A DNA stretch of 64,000 nt from Telopea speciosissima (lineage: Eukaryota > Streptophyta > Magnoliopsida > Proteales > Proteaceae). The DNA lies in the NCBI RefSeq assembly GCF_018873765.1, contig NC_057925.1, forward strand, positions 19,975,568 to 20,039,567, read 5' to 3'. This document shows, piece by piece, positions 1-11,364 of the stretch (within the stretch, counting starts at the first letter, position 1; every line of letters starts with the position of its first letter). The notes beneath the pieces were generated by a model. It did no database searches and had not been told where the DNA came from. It saw only the letters and a list, made by a program, of their open reading frames with translations. A program made the translations under genes and the position numbers.

Positions 1-1716
1 TGCTGGTAATCGATTGAATGGATCTATTCCAGAAAGTTTTGGACATCTTTCGCAGCTTGAGGAATTGTATATCTCCCATAATTCTTTGGAAGGTGAGGTA
101 TCTGAGGTTCACTTTGCCAATCTCACCAGACTAAAGTCATTCTATGCATCTTCAAACTCATTGGTTTTGAGAGTCAGCTCTAATTGGATTCCTCCTTTCC
201 AACTCAAACATTTACATATGGGATCATGGCATGTAGGACCTCAATTCCCAGCATGGCTTCAAACTCAAAGGAACATGTCTTCCCTAGAGTTATCTTATAC
301 AGGAATTTTTGATGAATTTCCCACTTGGTTTTGGAACTTATCTTCACAAATTTCATATTTAAATCTCTCCAACAATCAAATACATGGTGAACTTCCTAGA
401 AGACTGAAACTTGATTCTGTTGACTCAATGATATTTTTGGGTTCCAACAGCCTTGAGGGTCCACTACCCCATGTTCCAATGTTAGGGAACTAGATCTTTC
501 CAACAATTCCTTTTCTGGACCAATTTCCCATTTTCTATGTCAAGAGATGGATGGACAAAGCAAGCTGGAAATTCTTGATCTCTCAGACAATCTCTTATCT
601 GGGGATATCCCTGATTGTTGGATGAATTGGCAAACACTGCAAGCAATAAAGTTGGGGAACAATAATTTTACTGGAAAGGTTCCAAGTTCTTTGGGTTCAC
701 TATTGGCACTTCAATCTCTGCATTTGCGCAACAATCATCTTTCTGGTAAATTACCTTCATCTTTGCAGAATTGTTCAGACTTACAACTCATTGACCTTGG
801 TAAGAATGAATTTTTTGGAAGCATACCGACATGGTTGGGGAAAAGCTTAGCAAAGTTAATAGTTTTGGTCTTACATTCAAACAATTTCGGTGGTAGCATT
901 CCACCAGAACTTTGTGATCTATCATCACTTCAAATCCTTGATCTTGCTCATAATAACCTTTCAGGAACCATACCTCAATGCTTCAACAATTTCAGTGCTA
1001 TGGCCACAGAACAATATTCGAATGTGCCTATGGATGGTTCCTCTCAGCTTTCATATGATTTACCTCTGCCTACCTCCTTATTCTCAGAGTATGTAGGTCC
1101 TGTAGAGGAGGTATTTTTGATTATCAAAGGAAATGAGCTTCAGTATGGCAATACTCTTATTAGGCTTCTAATGAGCATGGACCTTTCAAACAACCATTTG
1201 TCTGGAGAGATTCCCAAAGAACTGACAAGTCTTATTGGGTTGCGATCATTGAACTTATCAAGAAATCATTTGATTGGAAACATCCCTGAGAAGATTGGGG
1301 ACATGAAATTATTGGAATCTCTGGATTTATCAATTAACAAACTCTCTGGTGAAATTCCTCAAAGCATGTCAAAGCTAACATTTTTGAGTGTCTTGAACTT
1401 GTCATATAACAGTTTGTTAGGTACTATTCCATTGAGTACCCAGCTCCAAAGCTTTGCTGCATCCAGCTTTATGGGCAATTCCCCAGAACTCTGTGGACCT
1501 CCACTCACACAGAATTGCACTGAAGATGGGCTTAACAATGATGTTAGAAGAGAAGATGAAGGCAATGTCTTTCAAATGGAAGGGTTTTATGTCAGCATGG
1601 CCTTGGGATTTGTGGTTGGCTTTTCGTGTGTATGGGGTCCCTTACTGTTCAAAAAATCCTGGAGATTTGCATATTTTCAGTTTTTGGCTGATATGATAGA
1701 CAAATATTTTGGCTAA
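1..1716 (+). pseudogene. LRR receptor-like protein (EIX/Cf type), 3' part, frameshifted (RLP1)
   Basis: This is the C-terminal half or more of a cell-surface leucine-rich-repeat receptor-like protein without a kinase; the 5' part lies outside the window. LRRs read in frame to about 470. There the gene is 4 bp shorter than RLP3 (41313-42953), and the frame shifts and stops at 493. The correct frame reopens at 547-1716 with more LRRs of the LxxLxLxxNxLSGxIP type, the C-terminal cap (ELCGPPLTQNC), an acidic linker (around EDEGN), a membrane segment (FYVSMALGFVVGF) and a short basic tail ending MIDKYFG. The family sits in the plasma membrane and senses apoplastic ligands together with SOBIR1/BAK1-type kinases (family knowledge). 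The tail is the best preserved of the three copies here. The frameshift makes a full-length product unlikely. Confidence 0.9.
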
Positions 1717-3238
1717 TTCATCATATGTAAGCCGAATTGCATAGTTTGATCAATGCTCGTATATGAACTAATAATTGCATAGAAGATGATTAATTGAGAG
1801 ATAAATTCCCAACAATTTTCCAAACATTAACACCTTTACTAAAGCCCATAAATTTTGAAGAAGTTATACTCTAAAGCCATCAGGAACCAAGGCCTTATGA
1901 GACTCCATAAACAAATTTCAACTCCGAAAGAGCAGCTTGGGAATTCTAACTGGATGACAAATAATTGGATAAAATCCTAAATTATGTCTATAATTGACAA
2001 GGTTCAATTAGAGGAAGAGGGAAAAACCTGCTTTAGAGATATTTAAAAAAAAAATTTCAAGATTTTAATTTCCATAGGATTCTCTCCCTCTATAAGTTAA
2101 CTTGAGCTCAGTGTTGGCTTGAGTTCTTCAATTTGGTTGGTTTTGGGGTATGGAATATAATATATCGTGTCTTTTAGTGCTCTTCAGTTGAATGATTTCA
2201 AAATAAGACTTTAATGCTATTATGACATCTGAGGTTAGAAAAGTTACAGGTTTACAACACAATCACAAAATTGCTGATCCTAGGCAACATGGTGATGACT
2301 GTTCCTTTGGGCCTCAATTAACTATTAAAAGTAGAGTCCTAAACATAGTTAGTAAAAATGGGAATGAAAAAAAAAAAAGGGAAATAGATGGTAAAAGTTT
2401 TAAATGGAGTAAAAATCTGACTGGTACAATAAACGAAAGGTCAAAAAAAATAGAGAACAGCTAAAAAGGGAAACAGATGGTACGAGTTTTAAACGTGTAG
2501 ATTTACAAAAAAATGGAAATTAAAAAAACAATAGTATATTCATATAAATTGAGGAATTATTACCTGAATACCTACATCTAATGTTCCAAAACTTATAATA
2601 TCCAACATTAATGTTTTTAGACATATAATCCAAAATACAATTCCAAATTCATACACTATAAAAAAAATAAAAAAAAATAAAAAACATGTCTAAAGTCTTG
2701 TTGAACAATGTGGCTTGGCTATGGTGTTATTCATAGTTGTCAACATCGATTGAAAATGAATTTGGTGCATTGATTGAAAAAAAAAATTACATAAATGACC
2801 AGGCAGGTCAAAATTCGAACTAAATTTGGCTCTTTCGTTCTTTCTAAAACTTGGATCATAAGTAGAAGTACAATCAGTTCTAACAGAATTTTGAGAATGA
2901 GAATGGTTTACAGTCCGTGTAAGGCAACGTCATTGAATGAGTTTGGGCATGACTGTCAGTGACAAATGTCATTTAAGAGGATCATGACCCTCAATTGAAT
3001 GAATCCCACAACAAAGTTTGCCTAATCCAAAAATTGGCATATTATATGGATTTTTTACCATATGATCTATTTAAAACAATACCTATGAACATTTCTAATC
3101 GTTTGATCAATATATTGTGAGTAATTGGAAGCATAAAATAAATTTTTTTTCCTATAGATCCACATAGAGAGATTTTCTTCATGGTATGGCCATCTAGAGG
3201 AGGAGCAACACTTGAGGCTCTTGAGGTTAGTGAATATG
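1717..3238. other. 3' flank of RLP1, part of segmental duplication
   Basis: AT-rich noncoding DNA with short A-runs and no convincing gene. It aligns nearly end to end with 42954-44557 downstream of RLP3, with small indels; for example RLP3's flank has a CT microsatellite that is absent here. The two receptor copies were therefore duplicated together with their downstream DNA. Confidence 0.8.
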
Positions 3239-3243
3239 ATTAT

Positions 3244-3485
3244 TGTCAAATAGAGAAGATATTGAGTGGGAAAGCTTGAACGTTTTCTTTATCATATGTG
3301 AATATATAGATACAGATTACATCGTAGAATCCCATAGAGTGTAGGGAAGAATTTTGATAAGGATACAAGTGAATAAGATAAGGAAAGTAGAGAGAGTTTA
3401 GGAAAGGAAATAGAGAAAGAAAATCTGGGAGACTTGGTGCGCAAGTAGACGCACAGTTGGAGTCCTCCCAGTGAATCCGCTAATA
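3244..3485 (-). repeat. 3' LTR of Copia element 1
   Basis: A 242-bp repeat matching 7836-8077. In element orientation it begins TATTAGC and ends TTTGACA, so the termini are TA...CA rather than the usual TG...CA. The start is fixed by the adjoining polypurine tract and the end by the target duplication. Confidence 0.92.
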
Positions 3486-3498
3486 CTCCCCCTCAAGG
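3486..3498 (-). other. polypurine tract of Copia element 1
   Basis: The minus strand reads CCTTGAGGGGGAG immediately before the 3' LTR, the primer site for plus-strand DNA synthesis. It is kept in the remnant at 44799-44811. Confidence 0.85.
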
Positions 3499-5110
3499 TA
3501 GAGCATGTAGGTTACGAATGCCCAACTTGGATAAAAAATGAAAAGGATCACGCCCGAGTGCCTTGGTGAAAATATCTGCAAGCTGCATGTGGGAAAGAAC
3601 ATGAGCAGTGAGAAGGCAACCAGACTGAAGACGTTCACGGACAATGTGGCAATCAATATCAATGTGCTTCGTGCACTCGTGGAAGATGGGATTAGCCGCA
3701 ATGTGGAGGGTAGCTTTGTTGTCACAGTGAAGCCGCATAGGAAGAGGGTGAGACACACCGAGGTCACCTAGAAGAGAGTGCAACCAAACAAGCTCACAAG
3801 TGGTAGTAGCCATAGACCGATATTCTACCTCAACGGAAGAGTGAGAGACGGTGTGTTGTTTCTTGGACTTAGACAATAGGCTACTGGCAAGAAAAGTGAT
3901 AAAGCCGGTGATCGAGCGACGGGTAGTGGGGCAAGCAGCCCTATCTGAATTGAAAAAACCACTAAGGTGGAGGTTGCTAGTGGCTGAGTAAAAGACACTA
4001 GAACCAGAAGAAGACTTGAGATAGCGTAGAACACGAAGCCTGACATCCATATGTGGTTGGCGGGGTTGATGCATAAACTGATTGAGAGAGTTAACGACAA
4101 ATGTGATATCTGGTCAAGTGATGGTGAGGTAAATTACACGACCAATGAGCCGCCGAAAAGGAGAGGGATCAACTAAAACCGAGCCAACATCAGGGTCCAA
4201 CCAAAGATTTTGTTCCATAGGGAAGGCGACAGGATTAGAAGCATGCAAACCATCCTCTGAGAGGATGTCGAGTGTGTATTTATGCTGATTGATAAATATC
4301 CCTATAGGGCTATGGGCAACCTCTATGCCTAGAAAATACTTGAGGCGACCTAAGTCCTCAATGTGAAAGTGGAACTGGAGGAACGAAATAAGGCCTGAAT
4401 GGCAGTCTGATCATCACCAGCAAAGATAGTATCATCCACATTGACAAGAACAACAGTATAGCAGGTAGCAGTGGACTTGACAAAGAAAGAATAATCAGCC
4501 AAAGATTGACGATAACCAGCATCCTTCAGAGCATGGGCAAGAGTAGAGAACCAATTTCTAGACGCCTGCTTGAGGCAATATAAGGACTTGTTGAGCCGGC
4601 AATAACGGATCTCCCCCTTACCTGAATAGCCGGGCGAGAGAATCATATATACCTCCTCATGAAGATCACCATGGAGGAATGCGTTATGAACATCCAACTG
4701 GTGGAGATGCCAACCACGAATGGCTGCAACTGCAAGTAGATTATTGACAGTGATGAGCTTGGCGACAGGAGCGAAAGTATCTATGTAATGTATGCCTTCC
4801 TGTTGAGTATACCCTTTAGCAACGAGGCGAGCCTTATAGCGTTCAATGGTGCCATCAGCCCAGCGCTTGATCTTATAGACCCACTTGCAACCGATGGGAG
4901 ATTTACATGCAGGGAGAGGTTGCAAAGACCAAGTATCATTTTGTTCCAAAGCATGAATTTCATCCTCCATGGTAGTGCGCCAGTGGGGGTGTTTAATGGC
5001 TTCAGTGAAAGAAGTAGGTTCATGGTCAGTGGATAAAGAAGATAAAAAAGAATAATGAGAATCAAAAAAATTACTATAAGAAACATAAATTTGAATGGGA
5101 AAAGAAACAA
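3493..5110 (-). pseudogene. Copia element 1 reverse transcriptase and RNase H region
   Basis: RT begins near 5100 with a typical Copia start (EAIKHPHWRTTMEDEIHAL) and continues through KWVYKIK, YKARLVAKGYTQQEG and QLDVHNAFLHGDL to the catalytic box. That box reads VNVDD instead of YVDD; the catalytic aspartates remain but the Tyr is lost. The frame ends at 4350. RNase H reads in another frame at 3493-4074 (HCDNKATLHIA, ADIFTKALGRD). The stretch between 4074 and 4350 is frameshifted. The region is a decayed pol. Confidence 0.9.
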
Positions 5111-5142
5111 TACCTATCACGAGCGGCACCATGGAGGGGAAA

Positions 5143-6653
5143 TCATCCGAAGTGGAAGAGGAGGAGTAGACAAAACCCTTGAGACGAGAGGAGGGAATAT
5201 GAGGGCGAGTGGAACGACGAGGAGGGGGTGGGGTGGGGGTGGAGGAGGGACAGTGATGGAGAAGACAGAGGAGGGGAAGAGGGCAGTAAAGGAGGTGGAG
5301 AGGGGAGAGAAGAAGGGAGATCAGGAGTGGAAAGGAGTAACACAGATGGTGGCATGGGTGGATCGGGATGAGTGGCAAAGGAAAAAATTTCTTCATGGAA
5401 AACAACATCGTTAGAAATGAACATCGTATCAGTGGTGAGGTCATAAATGCGGTAACCCTTTTGGGCAAATGGATAACCCAAAAAAATGCAATGAGTGGCA
5501 CGTGGGTCGAATTTCTGATGACCAGGGGAATGGTTATGGGCATAACATAGAGAACCAAAAACCCGAAGATGGTCATAGGTGGGTGGTTGGTTAAATAAGA
5601 GTTCATGGGGAGTTTGCCCGTTGAGGTTGGGGGTAGGGAGACGGTTGATGAGGTAGGCAGCGGTGAGTATGCACTCCCCCCAAAAACGAATAGGTAAATG
5701 TGCCTGAAAGCGTAAGGCACAGGCGACCTCAAGGAGATGTCGATGCTTGTGTTCGGCGACCCCGTTTTGTTGTGGAGTACCCATGCAAGAATGCTGGAGG
5801 ATAATCCCGTGTTGGGAAAAAATTGTCTTAAAGGGTTTGAGAGAAACTCCTGGTCATTGTTAGAACAAAATTTTTTAATACGACAATTAAATTGAGTGTT
5901 AGCCATCGCACAAAATGAAGTAAGCAAAGAAAAGGTTTCAGATTTATGACGCATTAAATAAATCTAAACACAAAGAGAATGATCATCAACAAGAGTTAAA
6001 AAATAATATGCACCAGAGAGAGATGAAGTATGGTAACCACCCCAAATGTCATAATGTACAAGATCAAAAGGACATAAAGATCTTATACTACGAAGAGGAA
6101 AAAGAAGACGTACTTGTTTAGAAAGATGGCAAACATCACAAGGGGATAGGGAAACAGATAATTTAGGAGCATCAGGAACAAAAGTAGATAAACGAGAAAG
6201 TCGGTCCGTAGAAGGATGACCAAGACTCATGTGCCACAACAACGAAGAGTCACAAACAGCCGATGAAGCCACAGGAGAATGGGGGGTGTGCAAAGAAGAG
6301 GAGGAGAACTAATAAAGTCCATTACGCATGATTCCCAACCCAATCAGCCTCCTCGATGACAGGTCCTGTATAACACAATAGGAAGGGAAAAAAAAGGTAG
6401 AACAATTAAGAGAAGAAGTTAGTTTACTAACTGAAAGCAAATTAAATGTGAAAGAGGGAACGTAAAGAACATCTTTGAGGGTGATGGTAGGGCTAAGGTG
6501 AAGGGTATCAACATGGGTTACAGGTAAAGTGGTGCCATTAGGAAGGCGGACAGGTTTAGTATGGGAGACAGGAATGGGATCGGTAAGCTGGGAAAGATCA
6601 CAAGTCATATGATTGGACGCCCCACTGTCGAATAGCCAAGGAATAGAAATCAT
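5143..6653 (-). pseudogene. Copia element 1 protease and integrase region
   Basis: The protease lies at 6309-6653 with the active-site motif WLFDSGASNHMT. The pre-integrase zinc region (LLWHMSLGHPS, CDVCHLSKQ) and the first catalytic Asp (FDLVHYDIWG) lie at 5964-6293. The second Asp (NDQEFL) is in the frame starting at 5954. The catalytic Glu region (GTPQQNGVAEHKHR) and integrase C-terminus (FLGYP...GYRIYDL) are in the frame 5143-5784. At least three frame changes break the protein. Confidence 0.9.
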
Positions 6654-6969
6654 ACCTGAAACAGAAAGACATGTCTCTGTACCTACGAGGTTTACAGTAG
6701 AGGGGGAAGCATTGGTGCTTAAAAGAGTGAGGAGTTGCTGGTACTGTGCCGAGGTGAGGCCAGGAAGAGGAGGCGAAGCAGTGGCAGTGGCAGTAGGAGC
6801 GATAGCGGCAATGACTTGAGTGGTGGCGGTATGGGCCTGAGGTAAGGAACGGCTGGAGAGGTAGCCTTAGGCGGTGGAGCACCAATAGATGAACGCCGAT
6901 TGCGTGGCTGATGGCCTGGCGGATAGCCATGGAGGGGCCAACAAGTAGAGCGTGTATGACCAAACACGT

Positions 6970-7815
6970 TGCAGTGATCGCAGAAGGAGCGGCCTCACGG
7001 TTTACCTACAGGGGCGATTGGCCACCATTGCTGCTGTATCTGGAATGGCAGGGAGAGAGAGCACGCACTGTTGTTTCTCTTGGGGAAGAAGCTGATAAGC
7101 CCTATTTACGTCGGGGAGAGGATCCATGGTAAGGATCTGGGAGCAAACAGCAGCATAGCTATCGACAAGGCCTATGAGGAATTGGTACATGCATTCTTGT
7201 TGGCTGGTCGTGTGAAGAGAGGATTAAGCCCCACACATACACGTGGTAAGCAGCACATACGACGTCAATTCGTCCCAAACCATCTTGAGCCGAGTGAAAT
7301 AGGCGGCAAGAGAATCAGTCCCCTATTGGATCATTGAAATTGATCGCTTGAGATGGATCACATGCGGCCCAAATGATGCGAGAAAAATGTTCTTCAAGGT
7401 CCTTCCATGCTAAGGAAGCCGTATTGGCGTATAACACGTTATCGGTGATAGTAGGAGTGAGGACATTCAAGATCCATGACAAGACCACGAAGTTGCATCG
7501 TTCCCAAATCTGAATATTAGAAGCAGAGGTCATTGGCCAGGGAAGGGAGCCATCGATGAACATGATTTTATTTTTTGCGTAAAGGGCCATCCGCATAGCG
7601 CGCCACCAAGTAGGGTAGTTACCTCCATTGACCGGAGTGGAGATGAGAACAGTGCCCAGATTATCGGAATGATGGAGATAATTAGGGGAATTGGGATCGG
7701 TAGCAAGGCTGACCGGAGAGAATGGCAAACTGGTTGCAACAGAGTCGGCAGCGATGGGTGTCACCATTAGAACGATGGGAGAATAGAACAAAGAAGAAGA
7801 TACTCGAAAAGCCAA
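6970..7815 (-). pseudogene. Copia element 1 gag
   Basis: 7315-7815 encodes a gag N-terminus of the plant Copia type (YLHHSDNLGTVLISTPVNG, then NYPTWWRAMRMALYAKNK). It is followed by frameshifted gag sequence to about 6970 and a proline-rich spacer before protease. Gag forms the virus-like particle that packages element RNA. The reading frame breaks at 7315. Confidence 0.8.
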
Positions 7816-7823
7816 GATCGTTT

Positions 7824-7835
7824 AGGCTGATAGCA
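7824..7835 (-). other. degenerate primer binding site of Copia element 1
   Basis: Directly inside the 5' LTR the minus strand reads TGCTATCAGCCT. The usual plant Copia site for initiator Met-tRNA is TGGTATCAGAGCC, so this copy has one substitution and seems to have lost two bases. Position next to the LTR supports the call. Confidence 0.65.
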
Positions 7836-8077
7836 TGTCAAATAGAGAAGATATTGAGTGAAAAAGCTTGAACGTTTTCATTATCGTATGTGAATATATA
7901 GATATAGATTACATTGTAGAATCCCATAGAGTGTGGGGAAGAATCCTCATAAGGATACAAGTGAATAAGATAAGGAAAGTAGAGAGAATTTAGGAAAGGA
8001 AATAGAGAAAGAAAATCTGGGAGACTTGGTGCGCAAGTAGACGCACGGTTGGAGTTCTCCCAGTGAATCTGCTAATA
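7836..8077 (-). repeat. 5' LTR of Copia element 1
   Basis: A 242-bp LTR matching 3244-3485, with the same TA...CA termini in element orientation. It is followed outside by ATTAT at 8078-8082, the second copy of the target duplication. Confidence 0.92.
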
Positions 8078-8082
8078 ATTAT

Positions 8083-9585
8083 TCATTATTATGCATTAAG
8101 TGTAACTACCCAAACCCAGACAGGGTATAAAGTATTGCCCTCACAGGCATTGGTCAGAAACCACCATTCACATTTGTATAATAACCAATAACAGTTGAAG
8201 CTAGATTTAAGGTTTAAACATTGTATATACATATACTGATGACAAATACTAAATTTCAACATATTTATCAAAAGATTGTATTATCACATTATTTATCCAA
8301 ACATCATAAGTTCTCATGACCTATCTTTAAGGTTAGTGCACCATGTGCACTCACACCTATAGAGTCTGGAGTTGTGCACACCTCTTCTTTGAACTCCTCA
8401 TCTAAAAAGAATATTTATAACTAGGATGAACCAACAACTTAGTGTGGAAAACATATTATAAGACAATCGAGTGCTCATGTGCTTCATTAATAGTGTACAT
8501 ATATGCATAAAACATTTTACTGTTAGGTTAGGTCTTAGTCAATATTGTGAAATACCGATTGTGCACATAATAGTTGAGGTTAGCCTGACCTCATATCATC
8601 TATTCAACCTTTTATCCCAGTACTGCAGCCTGGGAGAGGAATGACATAACTTATTCTTGTACTTGTGTTCTCGTAGTCCTCGAAAGATAGCTCGTAGTCC
8701 TGAATGATAACTCATAGTCCTGAAGGATAACTCGTAGTCCCAAAGGATAGCTTGTAGTCCCGAATGATATCTTGTAAGAAACCTCATCCAGTACCTAACC
8801 CCCTACTGGAAAGGGATGGTATTCATTAGGTCATGTTCTCATAATGCTACTACTACCAGACTCATACACTTATTTACATACCTCGATCATCTGTTCACAT
8901 AACTCATACTCTTGTTTACACACCTTGTACATGTATTCACATTTCTCATTTACATACTCATACTTTTTGTACACAAGCATATACTCAAACAACCTGTCAT
9001 ATAGCATTTCAACATATACTTAACATCATTTCATACACCCCATAATCATACCATTCAAAATGTGTTGTGTCAAATAGTTCATGACACCTCATTTAACAAC
9101 ACATATGCAATTCTATCACATTCGTTAATCAAGCATACAAGTCATCCATTCAATAATCTATATCATGCTCATACACTACAATACACAACTTAAGACACAT
9201 AGCCATGTTCACATATTTTAAATACTCAATATATAGCAATACTAGTATATGATCCCTCATCTTGCTTGTCACAGTGATTCTCAGATTCAATCTATTTATC
9301 GTATCACTTAAGTCTCTCAAGTCCTAAAATATCAAGCCAAAGTTGTAATACTAGTGCCCAAAATACAGAGGTAATTTGGACTTTTCATTGTTGTCGCAGA
9401 TTTTAAGCCAATAATCAACTAAGGATCTTGATTTTTTATGTGCGATCACTTGCTTTCGAGGTGAGTTAATGATCTTATCAAATAGTTGATGATTTTATGG
9501 GTTGGTCGACATGATGAGTGCATGATTTTATAAGGATCTATCCAGTGTTTTGGCTATGTAACTAAACCTGAGTTAAATATTTATT
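8083..9585. other. noncoding AT-rich stretch
   Basis: No gene recognised. It contains the minisatellite at 8671-8776 and low-complexity stretches rich in CATAC/CATAT around 8860-9200. It could be the remains of an LTR element, but I found no termini or coding motif. Confidence 0.4.
8671..8776. repeat. 20-bp minisatellite, about 5 units
   Basis: Five tandem units of about 20 bp share a core like TCGTAGTCCTGAATGATAAC, with substitutions between units. The first unit is one base longer. The array ends at TTGTA. There is no spacer structure and no coding potential. Confidence 0.85.
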
Positions 9586-10455
9586 GGGAAATTTTTACAT
9601 ACCTCCCCTGAGGTATCACGTAATTATAAAAACACCCCTCAATTTTGGAAAATTCTACGTGCCCCTTTGAGGTTTTTTAAAGTTTAACACATGCCCCCAT
9701 TCCATTAGTGTAAGACTAACAACGTTAAAAACAAAGGGTGAACTAAAAAAAAAGCCCTTACAAGAAAAAAAAAAAAAAACCTACAACTCATCTTCCCGAA
9801 ATCGATTGGGGAAGATGAGTTGTAGATATCCTTGTAGGGAACACCATGGAAGCCGAGATGAGTTGGCAAAAGAACACCGAACAGAGAGAGAGAGACTGGT
9901 TAGAGAACATCACTACATTAGACTTGGTTTTGATTTCTATAAATCATCTATGAATAGTTTGCTGGAGGTTTCGAAGTGGATGCGATGTTGGCTTTCAAGG
10001 AACTGAAAGACTAAGCAGACAAAGCTAGATCATCCTATCTACTACAAACCCATAAGCCATAAGAGCAGCAGTAGCTCATTTTGCTATAACATCTTTTTGA
10101 GGAATGGTGTACTTTGAAGGCCCGGAATCAAGTCCCGACTTGACCGCATTCTTATTTCTTAGGATTACAAGCTTGGATGTGGGGATCACCCCCCTCCTTC
10201 CTGGAGACAGATCCTGTCCAGTTGTGGCGGGAGCTAGACCGTTTAGCAGTTCCCTAAGATCCTTCCACCTGGACAGGTACATCCAATGGTCATTTGTTTT
10301 AAACTCTCGTTTTAGCCCATGTGACTCTCTCACCCTCTCGTTTGACGAAACCTGACCCGACTAAACCCATTTGACTTCCCCCATATTCCATCTTCCTCTC
10401 CTCAAAACCCAATTTCTCTTTCTCTTCCCCCTTTCTGCGAGAATCTCCATCTTCC
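9586..10455 (+). repeat. family R1 repeat, copy 1
   Basis: It starts GGGAAATTTTTACATACC, followed by a polymorphic A-run and a short inverted motif (CAACTCATCTTCC...GAAGATGAGTTG) near 9784-9824. The first about 260 bp match the reverse complement of 57400-57663 and, in part, 24163-24385. The last about 280 bp (10180-10455) match the reverse complement of 56241-56480. The middle (about 9840-10150) does not match the other copy. This looks like a non-autonomous repeat with conserved ends and variable cargo. No terminal inverted repeat was resolved. Confidence 0.7.
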
Positions 10456-10579
10456 CTGGTTGAACTCGAGCCACTCATCTTCTTCAAGGTTGGTTTCGGC
10501 GACGGCGATGGCGATGGCGACGACGAGGCTATTGACCAAATATTGGATTCCCTCCTAAACTTGGGAACCCAATATTTGG

Positions 10580-11364
10580 TCTTATCTTCCACCTCATCTA
10601 ATTGAGAGGAATCAATTATAATCCTTTGTAATCTTTTGTAATCCATTGTGTGTAGTGTACATACCTAACATAGATTAGGCTATCTATGTAAACTCTACAC
10701 CTATATATTATGTAATATTCAATACAATCAATCAAGGAAATTACATGCAATAATATCCAAGTCTAATATGGTATCATGAGCCAATCATAGGGTAACACCT
10801 AAATTAGACCCACCCACTCCCTCCCTCTTTCAAACGTTCCCCCCTCTCTAGTCTCTCATTTTTCTCTATCTTCTCTTCTCCCTCCTCCATGGCTGCCCAA
10901 ATCCCCACATCTGGAGTACTCACCACCATGTCTCCTACCACCATCCTTTCTCCTCCGTCTTCCACATCCGCCCATCAACTTCTCTCTCTCTTAAGCTCAC
11001 CCCCACTAATTATCTCCTTTGGAAGACTCAACTGGAGCCCTTTCTTCAAGGGCCAAACCTCTACAGATATGTTGATGGCACCTATCCCTGCCCAACCGAT
11101 GACACTGATGCCTCTCTTTGGCACCAACAGGATGCTCTACTTCGGTCATTGCTCATTGCCTCTCTCCCTGAGGACGTTGTTCCTCTTGCAATTGGAAAAC
11201 TCACCAGTCATGACCTCTGGACAACTCTACAAACTACTTTTGGCTCTCCATCTTAAACTAGGCTGATGGCCCTTCACATTGGCCTCAAAGACTCTATGCA
11301 ACACCCTGATGAGATGGTCTCCGATGCCCAGATCTCTCATTCTGGTCGTGGGTCTTCCCGTGGA
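10580..11364 (+). mobile_element. truncated Copia element: LTR part, primer site and gag start
   Basis: 10769-10782 (TGGTATCATGAGCC) is a near-consensus Copia primer binding site, so the DNA before it up to about 10767 is LTR; its start is uncertain. Gag begins near 10889 and in a shifted frame reads TNYLLWKTQLEP, YRYVDGTYPCP and LIASLPEDVV, typical of plant Copia gag. The element stops at 11364, where it joins RLP2 at the shared string TGGAAAGGAG. No pol genes or second LTR are present. Confidence 0.8.

Larger units (their letters stand above)
3239..8082 (-). mobile_element. Ty1-copia LTR retrotransposon, nearly complete, minus strand
   Basis: The element spans 3244-8077 and is flanked by the direct repeat ATTAT at 3239-3243 and 8078-8082, the expected 5-bp target duplication. 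LTRs are 3244-3485 (3') and 7836-8077 (5'), both 242 bp. They differ at about 14 positions by eye, so the insertion is not recent. The order on the minus strand is gag, protease, integrase, RT, RNase H, which is diagnostic of Copia. Several frameshifts and stops break the polyprotein, so it is not autonomous. The insertion is shared with 44563-45195 downstream of RLP3 and so predates the duplication. Confidence 0.93.

Noticed and set aside
2222..2464. 80-codon frame downstream of RLP1
   Set aside because: Disrupted in the homologous flank at 43520-43760 and without any domain.
5055..5414. Plus-strand Gly/Arg-rich frame
   Set aside because: Antisense to the Copia integrase-RT linker; composition comes from the complementary Pro/Ser-rich spacer.
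8671..8776. CRISPR-like array
   Set aside because: Units are contiguous with no spacers and the DNA is plant nuclear.
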